DNA of 64,000 nt from the NCBI RefSeq assembly GCF_030407455.1, contig NZ_JASDDJ010000007.1, positions 1 to 64,000 of the forward strand, read 5' to 3'. The stretch comes from Psychrobacter sp. 5A.1 (GTDB taxonomy: Bacteria > Pseudomonadota > Gammaproteobacteria > Pseudomonadales > Moraxellaceae). The notes under the pieces are model-generated. The model worked only from the letters and a program-made list of their open reading frames with translations. It was not told the origin of the DNA and made no database searches. The stretch's first letter is position 1. The number at the start of each line of letters is the position of its first letter. A program made the position numbers and the translations under genes. Positions 49,472 through 58,937 of this stretch are shown here, in pieces.

Positions 49472-49966
49472 GCAAACTCCTATCCAAGGACATACTTAAT
49501 ATTTTTTTCAATAGTATTACGATTATATTAGCACTCATTATCAATCACATAGAATATAAAATCTCGTTTATTTGATAAAATTTTGACAAAACCTATTATT
49601 TTTTGTAGCAAATAAGATATTTTTACTATTGGGCCTTGTTCTCATTTTAAAAATAGTGATAAAAATGAGATAAATTGTCATCAAACGATAAAAATAGTGC
49701 AAAGGTTATCAATTCGCTATTTGATGCGGTTTGGCAAAACTTAGCTACTTTCAACCCATGTAGAGGACTGTCGATTAGGGCGTACTCATTTGTAATACCT
49801 ATTGATTGAGCGCAAAGCATAAATTAGTGAGCGCAACATACAATACCTGCTTTAAGATGCTGCAATAAATGTGCCACACAATGTTTTTACGCGGGCAAAG
49901 TTAAGCACAACGGCTTTAAGTATGATGAATAATAGAAAGTACAACGATAGAATAGAAAAGTGGACG
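49472..49966. other. 495-bp gap between algZ and algR
   Basis: Non-coding, very AT-rich. It contains a degenerate copy of the MITE-like element also found next to pstB (see the repeat entry). In Pseudomonas the two genes are adjacent, so this gap is probably an insertion. It may now carry a separate algR promoter. Confidence 0.6.
49631..49776. mobile_element. Degenerate copy of a MITE-like element
   Basis: Aligns by eye with the 54050-54219 element over most of its length: shared blocks include GATAAAAATGAGATAAATTG against GATAAAAATAAGATAAATTG, GCTATTTGATG against GCTATTTGACG, TTTGGCAAAA and GACTGTCGATT against GACTATCGATT. The left end (GGGCCTTGTTCTCATTT) is recognisable but mutated and the right inverted repeat is missing. 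Directly after it, AGGGCGTACTCATTT (49777-49791) resembles a fresh left end, suggesting a second truncated insertion. Confidence 0.75.
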
Positions 49967-51118
49967 TTATAAACTGACGTCTTGGAGAGGATAATCAATA
50001 ACAGTGCTGATTTGCGTGCTGGCCACCATGCTGTGAATATCTGCCTCTTGACCAAAATGCGCGCGTAAACGATCCGCTTGAATATAAAAATCCATATGTT
50101 GGCGCAAATCATGGTTGATGATTAATGTCTTTTTGGGGAGTTCAACATCGATTGTTATCGTGACTCGATGGTGTTGCCAAGTAACTTTGATACTGATGCA
50201 GATAGTTTCAGTGGTCATCTCTACCACATTGAGCAGTATTTTCTCTAGCACGCTTTGTAGCGTTAGCGCAGTGATAACCATGTCATACATGACATCTTCA
50301 TTCGGTAATTGCCACTTTACATCGAGTTTATCTGCCAGACGGCTAGACTCAATCGCAAGATAATGCTCACAAAGAGCCACTTCTTCTTCGAAACTAATCT
50401 CACGTGTGCCACTAAAACTGGCACGGAATAATGCAGAGACGTGCTGTAATAAAGCAGAGGCCCTTGGAGGATTAGACTCAATTAATGACACGAGCGTATT
50501 GATGGTATTGAAGAAAAAGTGCGGGGCTGTACGGGCTTTGATTAAGTCGTTTTGTGCGGTCAGTTTATGTTCAAACGATAATTTTAGAGCATTCAACTCA
50601 CGGTAGCTACGCAAAAAATATAATAAAAATACGGTCGTAAATCCACCAGTAAGCACTGTATTGAGCACTATATTGAGCATAAAAGTATGATAATCATACT
50701 CCAACCATCCAAAATTAATCATAAACAGCGTCACTGACGCCATAGATATGGTCGCAGCAAACATCAGTAGCAGCACGATACGAACACTCACGCTAAAAAC
50801 ACTGGCGCTCTTAAACGCAGGACGAAGATAGTCAATCAGATAAAGCGGTGGAATAACGGTTAAAAAATTCTGTATCACACTACGTAAAAACTGAATCATG
50901 AATTCTGACCAAGTTGCTAGGCTATGGCGCTCCATCACAGTCAGAAACAATGACCAAAAAAAGACATACGTCAGCCACTGCCAAGGCCTCATGACTTCCA
51001 GGAGTTTAGGAATAAAAAACTCTAAGCGTGTAGCTAGTAAGGCAACCTCATCATTTGCTATACTCGAGTTCTTATTCTTTTGACTTGTCTTGTACCGATA
51101 TGAACGCCAATTCTTCAA
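49967..51118 (-). CDS. algZ: LytS-like sensor histidine kinase AlgZ/FimS, with degenerate ATP-binding motifs
   Basis: A 383-residue membrane sensor with four hydrophobic helices (roughly 44-65, 78-100, 115-140, 147-168). The His-kinase core has the phospho-His region [17 protein letters not shown] (H200), and the rest of the LytS-type catalytic part follows. The ATP-binding N-box, usually LQPLVENA, reads LQSVLEKI, and the glycine-rich loops are not recognisable. AlgZ/FimS of Pseudomonas is also described as unorthodox, so this may be a family trait. The first codon is a TTG at 51118 with AGGA about 10 bases upstream; an ATG at 50992 would remove the conserved FFIPKLLE segment. It overlaps the 5' end of argH on the opposite strand. 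Confidence 0.8.
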   Translation of the reverse strand: MKNWRSYRYKTSQKNKNSSIANDEVALLATRLEFFIPKLLEVMRPWQWLTYVFFWSLFLTVMERHSLATWSEFMIQFLRSVIQNFLTVIPPLYLIDYLRPAFKSASVFSVSVRIVLLLMFAATISMASVTLFMINFGWLEYDYHTFMLNIVLNTVLTGGFTTVFLLYFLRSYRELNALKLSFEHKLTAQNDLIKARTAPHFFFNTINTLVSLIESNPPRASALLQHVSALFRASFSGTREISFEEEVALCEHYLAIESSRLADKLDVKWQLPNEDVMYDMVITALTLQSVLEKILLNVVEMTTETICISIKVTWQHHRVTITIDVELPKKTLIINHDLRQHMDFYIQADRLRAHFGQEADIHSMVASTQISTVIDYPLQDVSL

Positions 51119-52605
51119 AACCTAGTAATCCTGAATCAAGTAAAAGTTCATCTGACTCTGATTTTAGCACAGATGCTTCTATAACAAATACCACGACACA
51201 GACTGCGCCTGCCAGCAGCCAAGGTCAACAAATGTGGGGTGGGCGATTTAGTGAAGCGACGGACAGCTTTGTGGCTGCTTTCACTGCCTCTGTCGGCTTT
51301 GATCAACGCTTTGCTCGTCACGATATTCAGGGCTCGATTGCTCATGCAACGATGCTCAAAGAATGCGACATCTTGACCGCTGATGAAGTTGCTACGATTA
51401 TCGAAGGTCTTCATCAGGTGTTACGTGAGATTGAAGCAGGTGAATTCAACTGGTCAATCGCGCTTGAAGACGTGCATATGAATGTCGAATCACGTCTGAC
51501 CGATATCGTCGGTGCCGTTGGCAAAAAACTACATACTGGACGTAGCCGTAACGATCAGGTTGCGACTGACATTCGTCTTTGGTTACGTGAAGAGACGGAT
51601 AACATCATCGCCCTATTGGTACGTCTGCAAAGTGGCTTACTTGATTTGGCCGAGCAGCATACCGATACCATTATGCCAGGCTTTACCCATTTGCAAACCG
51701 CACAGCCGGTCAGCTTTGGCCATCATGTGATGGCATGGTTTGAGATGTTGTATCGCGATACCGAACGTCTGGTTGACGCGCGCCGCCGTATCAATCAGAT
51801 GCCACTGGGTAGCGCAGCCCTAGCTGGTACGACTTTCCCAATCGATCGTACGATTACTGCTGAATTGCTTGGTTTTGAAGGCATTTGCCAAAACTCACTC
51901 GATGCCGTCTCAGACCGTGATTTTGCGATTGAGTTCACTTCAGCTGCCTCTATCCTGATGATGCACATGTCACGCATGAGCGAAGAGATTATCTTGTGGA
52001 TGTCAGCGCAGTTTAACTTTGTGCAGATACCAGATCGCTTCTGTACCGGCTCATCTATCATGCCGCAAAAGAAAAACCCTGACGTGCCTGAATTGGTACG
52101 CGGTAAAGCAGCCCGTGTTTTTGGGCAGCTGATGACATTGCTTAGCTTGATGAAAAGCCAGCCACTTGCCTATAATAAAGACAACCAAGAAGACAAAGAG
52201 CCGTTGTTTGATTGCGTCGATACCTTAACAGGGTCGCTACTTGCGTTTGCTGATATGCTACCGAATATCACACCAAACAAAGAGAACATGCGCGCCGCCA
52301 CGATGAAAGGCTATGCGACTGCAACTGATTTGGCAGATTACTTAGTACGTCAAGGCGTGGCGTTCCGTGATGCTCATGAAGTGGTTGGTAATGCCGTTGC
52401 TTTGGGTATCGCCGAGGGCGTTGATCTAAGTGATTTGTCATTGGCACAGCTACAGCAATTTAGCGATGCCATCGGTGAGGATGTTTTTGACTATCTAACG
52501 CTAGAAGGCTCATTGGCAGCTCGTGACCATTTGGGTGGCACTGCGCCAAACCAAGTCAAGCAAGCCGTGGTCAATGGTCGTGCTCGTTTGAAAGTATTTG
52601 CTTAA
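51100..52605 (+). CDS. argH: Argininosuccinate lyase
   Basis: ArgH cleaves argininosuccinate to arginine and fumarate. The catalytic signature [12 protein letters not shown] is present, with [22 protein letters not shown] and TFPIDRTI at the expected places. From the ATG at 51100 the product is 501 residues, of which the first 44 are Ser/Thr/Asn-rich and not part of the enzyme; an in-frame ATG at 51232 (MWGGRFSE) with AAGG upstream would give the usual length. Divergent from algZ with overlapping 5' ends, which leaves no separate promoter space unless the true starts lie further inside. Confidence 0.94.
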   Translation: MNANSSKPSNPESSKSSSDSDFSTDASITNTTTQTAPASSQGQQMWGGRFSEATDSFVAAFTASVGFDQRFARHDIQGSIAHATMLKECDILTADEVATIIEGLHQVLREIEAGEFNWSIALEDVHMNVESRLTDIVGAVGKKLHTGRSRNDQVATDIRLWLREETDNIIALLVRLQSGLLDLAEQHTDTIMPGFTHLQTAQPVSFGHHVMAWFEMLYRDTERLVDARRRINQMPLGSAALAGTTFPIDRTITAELLGFEGICQNSLDAVSDRDFAIEFTSAASILMMHMSRMSEEIILWMSAQFNFVQIPDRFCTGSSIMPQKKNPDVPELVRGKAARVFGQLMTLLSLMKSQPLAYNKDNQEDKEPLFDCVDTLTGSLLAFADMLPNITPNKENMRAATMKGYATATDLADYLVRQGVAFRDAHEVVGNAVALGIAEGVDLSDLSLAQLQQFSDAIGEDVFDYLTLEGSLAARDHLGGTAPNQVKQAVVNGRARLKVFA

Positions 52606-52645
52606 AAGCTACTTTACAACCGAGTAGTTTATTACTCTAATAATC

Positions 52646-52678
52646 GAAAAACACCCGCTACTTAGGCGGGTGTTTTTG
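52646..52678 (+). terminator. Terminator after argH
   Basis: AAAAACACCCGC and GCGGGTGTTTTT form the stem, loop TACTTAG, 41 bp after the argH stop. Confidence 0.92.
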
Positions 52679-52745
52679 TTACCATAAGCAGGTAACGTCA
52701 TTTAAAATATATTTATAAAGACCCATACATAATAAGGAACGCCTT

Positions 52746-53036
52746 ATGACTGAGACTTTTAACCCTCAAGCCAATACTGTATTTTGCCGTAAGTATCAGC
52801 AAGAGTTGCCAAAAATGGCGCATCCGCCCTTCCCTAATAAAAAAGGTCAAGAGTTACAAGATACGGTATCTGATAAAGCGTGGAAAGAGTGGATTGAACA
52901 ACAAACCATGCTTATCAATGAGAACCATCTAAGCATGATGGACCCTGCGGCCAAAAAGTTTTTAACCGAACAGCGCGATAAGTTCTTGGACAATGAAGAC
53001 TATGAGCGTGCTCAAGGTTGGACACCAGAAAGCTAA
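52746..53036 (+). CDS. yggX: YggX, probable Fe(2+)-trafficking protein
   Basis: A 96-residue protein of the YggX family, which protects iron-sulfur clusters from oxidation and helps move iron. [11 protein letters not shown] has the conserved Cys, and [19 protein letters not shown] and GWTPES at the C-terminus match. AAGGA precedes the ATG. Single-gene unit with a terminator shared with convergent phoU. Confidence 0.93.
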   Translation: MTETFNPQANTVFCRKYQQELPKMAHPPFPNKKGQELQDTVSDKAWKEWIEQQTMLINENHLSMMDPAAKKFLTEQRDKFLDNEDYERAQGWTPES

Positions 53037-53061
53037 CACGGTTTTGCTGTCTAACAGACAT

Positions 53062-53093
53062 AAAAAAACGCGCTTCATATAGCGCGTTTTTTA
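53062..53093. terminator. Bidirectional terminator between yggX and phoU
   Basis: AAAAAACGCGCT pairs with AGCGCGTTTTTT around TCATAT. Ends yggX on the plus strand and phoU on the minus strand. Confidence 0.92.
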
Positions 53094-53122
53094 TGGCAGA
53101 AGAGAAAGTACCGTTTCTCCTA

Positions 53123-53917
53123 TCAGCCTTCATCACTCTCTGATGTTTCAAAACCAGAGAGTGATATGGTGTTTGATACCGTATTCCCTTGACGGGCAGC
53201 CAAGCGATCATTGGCTTCTTGCACGGCTTTTTCGACTATTGCATAGTCCGAATGACGCACATCTTGACCACTAATATAGTTAATCACTAGCTCTGCGACA
53301 TTCTGTGCGTGATCACCGATACGCTCAAGCGATCGCAATATCCACATAATATTGATGACTTTTGACACGTGACGCGAGTCTTCCATAATATAGGTCATCA
53401 AGGCGCGAATGGCTGACTGATACTCAGTATTGACCACGCTGTCATTGCGCATCACCTCAAACGCTTGCTCCGCATTCGATTGGCTAAAGGCTTCTAGTGA
53501 GTTGTTGAGCATCAAACGAACTTGATTGCTCAAGTGCTGTACTTCAGCATAGCCATATGCAGATTTGCCTTGTGCTGCGATTTTGCTGGCCATACGCGCG
53601 ATTTTTACTGCTTCGTCGCCGATGCGTTCCAAATCGACCACACCTTTACTGATCGACATGACTAAGCGCAAATCACTGGCAGCTGGCTGGCGTTTGGCAA
53701 CCAATAATAAAATATGTTCATCAAGCTCGACCTCCATTCGATTGATATCGAAGTCCATATCGATGACCTCTTGCGCCAGTATCTCGTCTTTGTCGATAAG
53801 GGCATGAATGGCTCTGGCTACTTGGTTGGCAGCCCTATCACCCATGTATAAAAACAAACGGATGGCTTCATCAAGATCTTGGTCAAAACTTTTGGAGATA
53901 TGCTTATCACTTTGCAT
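53123..53917 (-). CDS. phoU: Phosphate-specific transport system accessory protein PhoU
   Basis: PhoU is a cytoplasmic helical protein that represses the Pho regulon through PhoR and the Pst transporter when phosphate is plentiful. The 264-residue product has two repeats of the PhoU fold with the metal-binding motifs EVIDMDFDINRME, VDLERIGDEAVKIA and LERIGDHAQNVAE. AGGGAA precedes the ATG. It is separated from pstB by 301 bp, which contain a MITE-like element; in most genomes pstB and phoU are adjacent. Confidence 0.95.
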   Translation of the reverse strand: MQSDKHISKSFDQDLDEAIRLFLYMGDRAANQVARAIHALIDKDEILAQEVIDMDFDINRMEVELDEHILLLVAKRQPAASDLRLVMSISKGVVDLERIGDEAVKIARMASKIAAQGKSAYGYAEVQHLSNQVRLMLNNSLEAFSQSNAEQAFEVMRNDSVVNTEYQSAIRALMTYIMEDSRHVSKVINIMWILRSLERIGDHAQNVAELVINYISGQDVRHSDYAIVEKAVQEANDRLAARQGNTVSNTISLSGFETSESDEG

Positions 53918-54218
53918 AAGAGGTATTCCCTGAAATACATGTTTTAATCGCGAGGTATACTTATTAAGTTAGAAAATCGGCTCATGACTTGCTAATCAGC
54001 TTTGTCTGCTCGTACCAATGTCAATGTCAATCTTAATCCATCCATATTAGGGCGTGTCCTCATTTCACAAATGGAGATAAAAATAAGATAAATTGCCGTT
54101 AAACGAGAAAAACAGCGTCGATAATATCGAGATATTGACCAGCTATTTGACGATGTTTGGCAAAATTTAGCCATTTTTAGCCCAGTTAGATGACTATCGA
54201 TTGAATTGAGGACACGCC
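53918..54218. other. 301-bp gap between pstB and phoU
   Basis: Occupied mainly by the MITE-like element at 54050-54219. The remaining 130 bp upstream of phoU contain no gene and no obvious promoter. Confidence 0.7.
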
Positions 54219-54219
54219 C
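54050..54219. mobile_element. 170-bp MITE-like element inserted in the pstB stop codon
   Basis: The element begins GGGCGTGTCCTCATTTCA and ends with the inverse of GGGCGTGTCCTCAATTCA, i.e. terminal inverted repeats of 18 bp with one mismatch. TA flanks each side (54048-54049 and 54220-54221), consistent with a TA target-site duplication as made by IS630/mariner-type or some IS5-family transposases. It encodes no transposase. The pstB stop codon, read on the minus strand, is TA from the target duplication plus G from the first base of the element, so the gene ends at its normal residue. A decayed copy lies at 49631-49776. Confidence 0.85.
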
Positions 54220-55139
54220 TAGCCATAACGACCTGTAATATAGTCTTCTGTCGCTGTTTGAGCAGGTTTGGTGAATATCTGATCGGTCTCACCCATCTCA
54301 ATCATATCGCCCAAATACATATAGACCGTGTAGTCAGATACACGCGCGGCTTGCTGCATATTGTGAGTGACGATGGCGATCGTATAGTCTTTTTTAAGAT
54401 CTTCAATCAAATCTTCGATCGCACCCGTCGAGATAGGATCAAGCGCTGATGTCGGCTCATCGAGCAACAAAACTTCAGGCTTGGTCGCGACACTACGGGC
54501 GATACATAGGCGCTGCTGCTGTCCACCTGATAACGACAGACCAGAAGCCTTTAGTTTGTCTTTTACTTCTGGCCATAGCGCTGATTTTTTCAGTGCCCAC
54601 TCCACGCGATGATCCAGCTCATCCTTGCTCAGCTTTTCATACAGTCGTACACCAAAGGCAACATTGTCATAGATTGACATCGGGAACGGCGTTGGCTTCT
54701 GAAAGACCATACCCACTTGTGCGCGTAATAGGTTCACATCGATGTCTTTACCCAAGATGTTTTTGCCATCTAGATTGATGCTACCTTCTGCACGCATACC
54801 AGGATATAGATCATACATACGGTTAAAGGTGCGCAGTAGCGTGGACTTACCACAACCTGAAGGACCGATAAAGGCGGTGACTTTTTTGTCCGCGATATCG
54901 ATATTGATGTTTTTTAATGCCTGAAAATCATCGTAATAGAAGCTGAGATCTCGGACTTCCATTTTTGCAGCAGGCATGTTTTTGGGAATATCCTGAATCG
55001 TTTGCTTATTAAAATCAGCGGTGTTCGGTTGCTGTGATTGTGTGCTAGTAGACATGGGTCTATTTAATAGGCTGCCTGTTGCCGTATCAAAGTTATCAGC
55101 AGTCGTGTTTGTACGGACTTTGCTTATGACATCATTCAT
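54219..55139 (-). CDS. pstB: Phosphate ABC transporter ATP-binding protein
   Basis: ATPase of the high-affinity phosphate importer. Walker [10 protein letters not shown], signature LSGGQQQRL, Walker [15 protein letters not shown] and the switch His in IVTHNMQQA are intact, and the protein ends [10 protein letters not shown], the normal family end. An N-terminal extension of about 60 low-complexity residues precedes the domain. I use the ATG at 55139; the frame opens at 55169 with no clear site, and in-frame ATGs lie further inside. It is the last transporter gene before phoU; its stop codon is completed by the inserted element. Confidence 0.93.
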   Translation of the reverse strand: MNDVISKVRTNTTADNFDTATGSLLNRPMSTSTQSQQPNTADFNKQTIQDIPKNMPAAKMEVRDLSFYYDDFQALKNINIDIADKKVTAFIGPSGCGKSTLLRTFNRMYDLYPGMRAEGSINLDGKNILGKDIDVNLLRAQVGMVFQKPTPFPMSIYDNVAFGVRLYEKLSKDELDHRVEWALKKSALWPEVKDKLKASGLSLSGGQQQRLCIARSVATKPEVLLLDEPTSALDPISTGAIEDLIEDLKKDYTIAIVTHNMQQAARVSDYTVYMYLGDMIEMGETDQIFTKPAQTATEDYITGRYG

Positions 55140-55215
55140 AATGTTCCAACCTAGCTCAATTAATTTCATATAAGTTTAAGTAAATGCTTAGCGTACTACG
55201 GTCTGCTCTCAGCCT

Positions 55216-56121
55216 TTATTTGGGCTGACCTCTACCACCGATAAATCTTGCCAAAATATTCAACACTAGGACAGATGCTGTGATAAGTAGTGCTGCCGCC
55301 CAAGCCAATGTATGCCAGTTGTCATAAGGACTCATCGCAAACTGGTAGATGGTATTGGGTAAGTTGGCAATGGGCTGACCCATATCTGTACTGAAATATT
55401 GATTGTTAAGTGCGGTAAATAGCAACGGTGCCGTCTCACCAGTGATTCGAGCAAAGGCCAGTAACACACCTGTGGTCAGTCCAGCTCTCGCTGCTTTTAC
55501 CGTAACTTGTGTGACCAGTTTCCATTTAGGAGTACCGAGTGCATAGGCCGCTTCGCGCAAACTATTGGGTACTAGGTTCAGCATGTTTTCTGTCGTACGC
55601 ACAACCACAGGAATGACAATCAATGCCAATGCCAACGCGCCTGCCCAACCAGAAAAGCTTTGACCTTTTACCATCAGTGCATAGATAAATAGACCAATCA
55701 CAATCGATGGCGCTGACAACAAAATATCGTTTAAAAAACGGGTGACCTTGCCAAGCATACTGCCTTTAGAAAACTCAGATAAATATATACCGGTCATAAG
55801 GCCAATAGGGGCACCGATGAACAATCCTGAAAATGCCAACATGACCGAACCAACGATGGCATTGCGTAAGCCGCCCGCACTCATCGGTGGCGGCGTATCA
55901 GCGGTAAAGATTGGCAACTGCACCATGCCTTGGAAACCTTCGACAAACAAAGTCACCAAAATCCATGATAACCAAAATAAGCCAAAAACCATCGCGGATA
56001 TGGCAAAGCCTAATCCCAATTTATTGGTCAAACGACGCTTGTTATACAAGCTTTGGTTATAGCGGCTAGTGCTGCTTGGCTTAGTAGGTAGTGGTGCATT
56101 GATCGCATTGTTAGCAGGCAT
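55216..56121 (-). CDS. pstA: Phosphate ABC transporter permease PstA
   Basis: Inner-membrane permease, 301 residues with six membrane helices; NDILLSAPSIVIGLFIY, the EAA-loop REAAYALGTPKWKLVTQVTV and TGVLLAFARITGETAPLLF are typical. It pairs with PstC. GGGAAA precedes the ATG. It lies 61 bp downstream of pstC. Confidence 0.95.
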   Translation of the reverse strand: MPANNAINAPLPTKPSSTSRYNQSLYNKRRLTNKLGLGFAISAMVFGLFWLSWILVTLFVEGFQGMVQLPIFTADTPPPMSAGGLRNAIVGSVMLAFSGLFIGAPIGLMTGIYLSEFSKGSMLGKVTRFLNDILLSAPSIVIGLFIYALMVKGQSFSGWAGALALALIVIPVVVRTTENMLNLVPNSLREAAYALGTPKWKLVTQVTVKAARAGLTTGVLLAFARITGETAPLLFTALNNQYFSTDMGQPIANLPNTIYQFAMSPYDNWHTLAWAAALLITASVLVLNILARFIGGRGQPK

Positions 56122-56182
56122 AATATTTATTTCCCATATCTTTTATCAATATCTATCAAGGTCCAACCAGTCCATAAAAGAC

Positions 56183-57136
56183 TTATCGGTTGCCTGCTTT
56201 GTGATCCATGCGCATGAGCATTAGTTTTGCTAAAGACAGCACAATGAAAGTGATGACAAATAAGATTAAGCCCAAATGTAATAAAGACGCTAGATGTAGC
56301 TCACTAGACGCTTCGGCAAATTCATTGGCCAAGGCCGAGGTAATCGTCACGCCTGAAGTAAAGAGACTCGGACTGATATTGAAAGCATTACCAATCAAAA
56401 AGGTAACTGCCATCGTCTCACCCAATGCACGACCAAGTCCCAAAATCACGCCGCCAACGACACCAGCTTTGGTATAAGGCAAGATAATCTTGAACATGAC
56501 TTCCCACGTCGTCGCGCCCATACCGTATGCTGACTCTTTCAACAGATCTGGCACGACAGAAAAAACATCGCGCATAGTGGCAGCGATGAACGGTATGATC
56601 ATGATGGCAAGCACTAGAGAGGCGGTGAACATACCCAGTCCCATAGGGGCACCTGCAAACAATTTACCGATAATAGGCAAAGGGCCGATGTGCTCAATAA
56701 ACCATGGCTGAATGTGATCACCAAAGAATGGCGCAAATACGAACAGTCCCCACATGCCATAAATAATAGATGGGATACCAGCCAACAACTCAATGGCGAT
56801 ACCAAGTGGTTTTTTGAGGAACTTAGGGCACATCTCGGTTAAAAATATCGCAATACCGAAACTGACTGGAACCGCGATAACAATAGCGATAAATGACGTG
56901 ACTAAGGTGCCGTAAATAGGCGCTAATGCCCCGTATTCATTGGCGACTGTATCCCAGTTATTGCTGGTATAAAACCCCAGACCAAACGCTTGAATGCTCG
57001 GCCACGCCCCAACAATTAGAGACGCCAAAATGCCCCCTAAAGATAGGAGGACGAGTATGGCAAACGCTTTGGTAGAGTTAACAAATAAAGCGTCGTAACG
57101 TTTTTGTTTAGCCAGTTGGGACCTTAAATCTGTCAT
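56183..57136 (-). CDS. pstC: Phosphate ABC transporter permease PstC
   Basis: Inner-membrane permease partner of PstA, 317 residues, six membrane helices. [38 protein letters not shown] (EAA loop) and [16 protein letters not shown] match the family. It lies 245 bp after pstS, with a stem-loop in between, then 61 bp before pstA. Confidence 0.95.
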   Translation of the reverse strand: MTDLRSQLAKQKRYDALFVNSTKAFAILVLLSLGGILASLIVGAWPSIQAFGLGFYTSNNWDTVANEYGALAPIYGTLVTSFIAIVIAVPVSFGIAIFLTEMCPKFLKKPLGIAIELLAGIPSIIYGMWGLFVFAPFFGDHIQPWFIEHIGPLPIIGKLFAGAPMGLGMFTASLVLAIMIIPFIAATMRDVFSVVPDLLKESAYGMGATTWEVMFKIILPYTKAGVVGGVILGLGRALGETMAVTFLIGNAFNISPSLFTSGVTITSALANEFAEASSELHLASLLHLGLILFVITFIVLSLAKLMLMRMDHKAGNR

Positions 57137-57186
57137 ACGCGTCTCAGCATTGAATGGGATGAGTCAAAGTATTAAAAAGAATCATT

Positions 57187-57327
57187 GGGTTTTAACACAA
57201 CAAACTTAAACGGTATGAGCAGATATATCTATCGATAGTATCCGTCAAACTTATGATCAAAGTTGCAATCAAATTTGCTGTGTTAAAACCTCTCAAATAA
57301 CTACCGGAGAATAGTTATTCGAGAGGG
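57187..57327 (-). terminator. Structured pstS-pstC spacer with an attenuator-like hairpin
   Basis: On the minus strand, CCTCTCGAATAACTA pairs with TAGTTATTTGAGAGG (57289-57326, one mismatch) and is followed by TTTTA, a weak terminator. A second, long-range inverted repeat joins TTTGTTGTGTTAAAACCC (complement of 57187-57204) with 57274-57291 and includes the T-run. Together they may limit read-through from pstS into pstCAB, giving more binding protein than permease. Confidence 0.6.
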
Positions 57328-57381
57328 TAACGGGTAAGCGACTAAATAGTATTTAACACATAGTATTTAGCACTTTTCGCG

Positions 57382-58548
57382 TTACTGAGCTGGCTTATAG
57401 ACTGGTTGTCCATCACTGCCTTTTACTTCGTTCCATTTATCTTTGAACAAGGCCACTGCTGTGTCAGAGAATGGTACATAGTCTAGCGCCATCGCATCAT
57501 CATCACCTTGGGTATAAGCCCAGTCAAAGAAGTTCAACACGCCAGCGACTTGCTGAGGATTCTCTGGTTGTTTATGTACTAAGATAAAGGTCGCAGCAGC
57601 GATAGGCCATGCTTGCTCAGTCTCAGAGTTGGTGATGACTTTATAAAAGCCTTCTTGTTGTGACCAGTCGATGTCACCTGCGGCAGCAAAGGTCTCAGCA
57701 GACGGCTGAACGACGTTGCCAGCGGCATTTTTCAATGCCGTATGTGACATTTTGTTTTGCTTGGCGTAAGCATACTCAACATAACCGATAGAGTTTTTCA
57801 TACGGTTGACGTAGCTTGAAACCCCTTCGTTACCCTTACCACCTGCACCAGTAGCAGAGGTCGGCCATTTGACGGTTTTATCAACACCAACTGTGTCTTT
57901 CCAGTCTGGTGAAACCTTGGCAAGATAATCCGTGAAGTTAAAAGTCGTGCCTGAACCATCTGAGCGGAATACCGTCGTGATAGGCGCATCTGGTAAGGTC
58001 AAATCTGGGTTCATGGCTGCAATCGCAGGATCATTCCAGTTGCTGATTTTACCCAAATAAATATCAGCCAAAGTCATACCATCCAACTTCAGTGCACCAG
58101 GCTCAACACCATCGATGTTTACAATAGGGACAACACCACCGATGACCGTTGGAAACTGAATCAAACCTGCTTCGTCTAACTCTGCAGGCGTCATCGGTGC
58201 ATCAGAAGCACCAAAATCGACAGTTTTTGACTGAATCTGTTTGATACCACCAGAGGAGCCAATCGACTGATAGTTGACTTGGCCACCAGTCGCAGCATTG
58301 TAGTCATACGACCATTTCGCATAGATAGGCTGCGGGAATGACGCACCTGCACCTGTGATATTCATGGCGATATTCTCAGCAGATTTAAAACCTGTTGTAG
58401 AAGCAGATGCTGTCTGAGAGGTTGATTCAGCTGTTGTAACAGCGCTACTGCTAGTCTCAGTAGCTGGCTCTTCCGTATCTGTTGACTTATTACACGCCGT
58501 AAGCATTAATGTACAACTGACGGCCACTGCTAATAACGAATAACGCAT
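57382..58548 (-). CDS. pstS: Phosphate-binding periplasmic lipoprotein PstS
   Basis: Substrate-binding protein of the Pst transporter, 388 residues. A lipobox LTAC puts the lipidated Cys at 19, so it is membrane-anchored and exported, followed by a Ser/Thr/Ala/Glu-rich linker. The phosphate-binding loops ITGAGASFPQPIYAKW, VDFGASDAPMT and RSDGSGTTFNFTDYL are clear. AGGAG precedes the ATG at 58548; the frame opens at 58587. First gene of pstSCAB-phoU, with a Pho box upstream. Confidence 0.95.
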   Translation of the reverse strand: MRYSLLAVAVSCTLMLTACNKSTDTEEPATETSSSAVTTAESTSQTASASTTGFKSAENIAMNITGAGASFPQPIYAKWSYDYNAATGGQVNYQSIGSSGGIKQIQSKTVDFGASDAPMTPAELDEAGLIQFPTVIGGVVPIVNIDGVEPGALKLDGMTLADIYLGKISNWNDPAIAAMNPDLTLPDAPITTVFRSDGSGTTFNFTDYLAKVSPDWKDTVGVDKTVKWPTSATGAGGKGNEGVSSYVNRMKNSIGYVEYAYAKQNKMSHTALKNAAGNVVQPSAETFAAAGDIDWSQQEGFYKVITNSETEQAWPIAAATFILVHKQPENPQQVAGVLNFFDWAYTQGDDDAMALDYVPFSDTAVALFKDKWNEVKGSDGQPVYKPAQ

Positions 58549-58621
58549 GTAGGACTCCTGAAGTTTAACAACGATATAAAAAAGCATTGCTTGTGATATG
58601 CGTGCTATCTTGCCAAATCTT

Positions 58622-58640
58622 TATGACAATTTAATGACAA
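58622..58640 (-). promoter_or_regulatory. Pho box upstream of pstS
   Basis: On the minus strand TTGTCATTAAATTGTCATA contains two TGTCAT units 11 bp apart, the arrangement of the PhoB half-sites (consensus CTGTCATNNNNCTGTCAT). It lies about 75-90 bp before the pstS ATG, with an AAGATA near 58605-58610 that could serve as a -10 element. Predicts PhoB-dependent induction by phosphate starvation. Confidence 0.8.
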
Positions 58641-58937
58641 CCTCTATAATCCTTCATTCGCTTTACATAATATTTGGCTAGCCTACCGACAGCCCAGTGA
58701 TATCAATTCATTTCATTTATTGGTATTCGAAAATCATACTTATGAAAATATTAAACCGTGAGCCTGTAGCGGGATATTTGTGTCCAAATACCATTAGGGT
58801 CTATTGAACATACAAATGGGGTGCTGGCAGTCACTATTTTTTAGATAATAGGCAGTGAAATTTTTGGCGCCTAGTCATTCTAGGGTAAACAATGTCGCCA
58901 TGTATTGGCAAAAAAAAGAGTACTGCCCTCCACTCGA

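Noticed and set aside
53992-54174. A 60-codon minus-strand frame inside the MITE-like element
   Set aside because: Mostly within the element; the decayed copy does not keep the frame open, so it is probably chance or a remnant and not a gene.
58790-58815. A possible insertion-sequence end (TTAGGGTCTATTGAACATAC)
   Set aside because: No inverted partner or target duplication was found nearby, so it cannot be supported.
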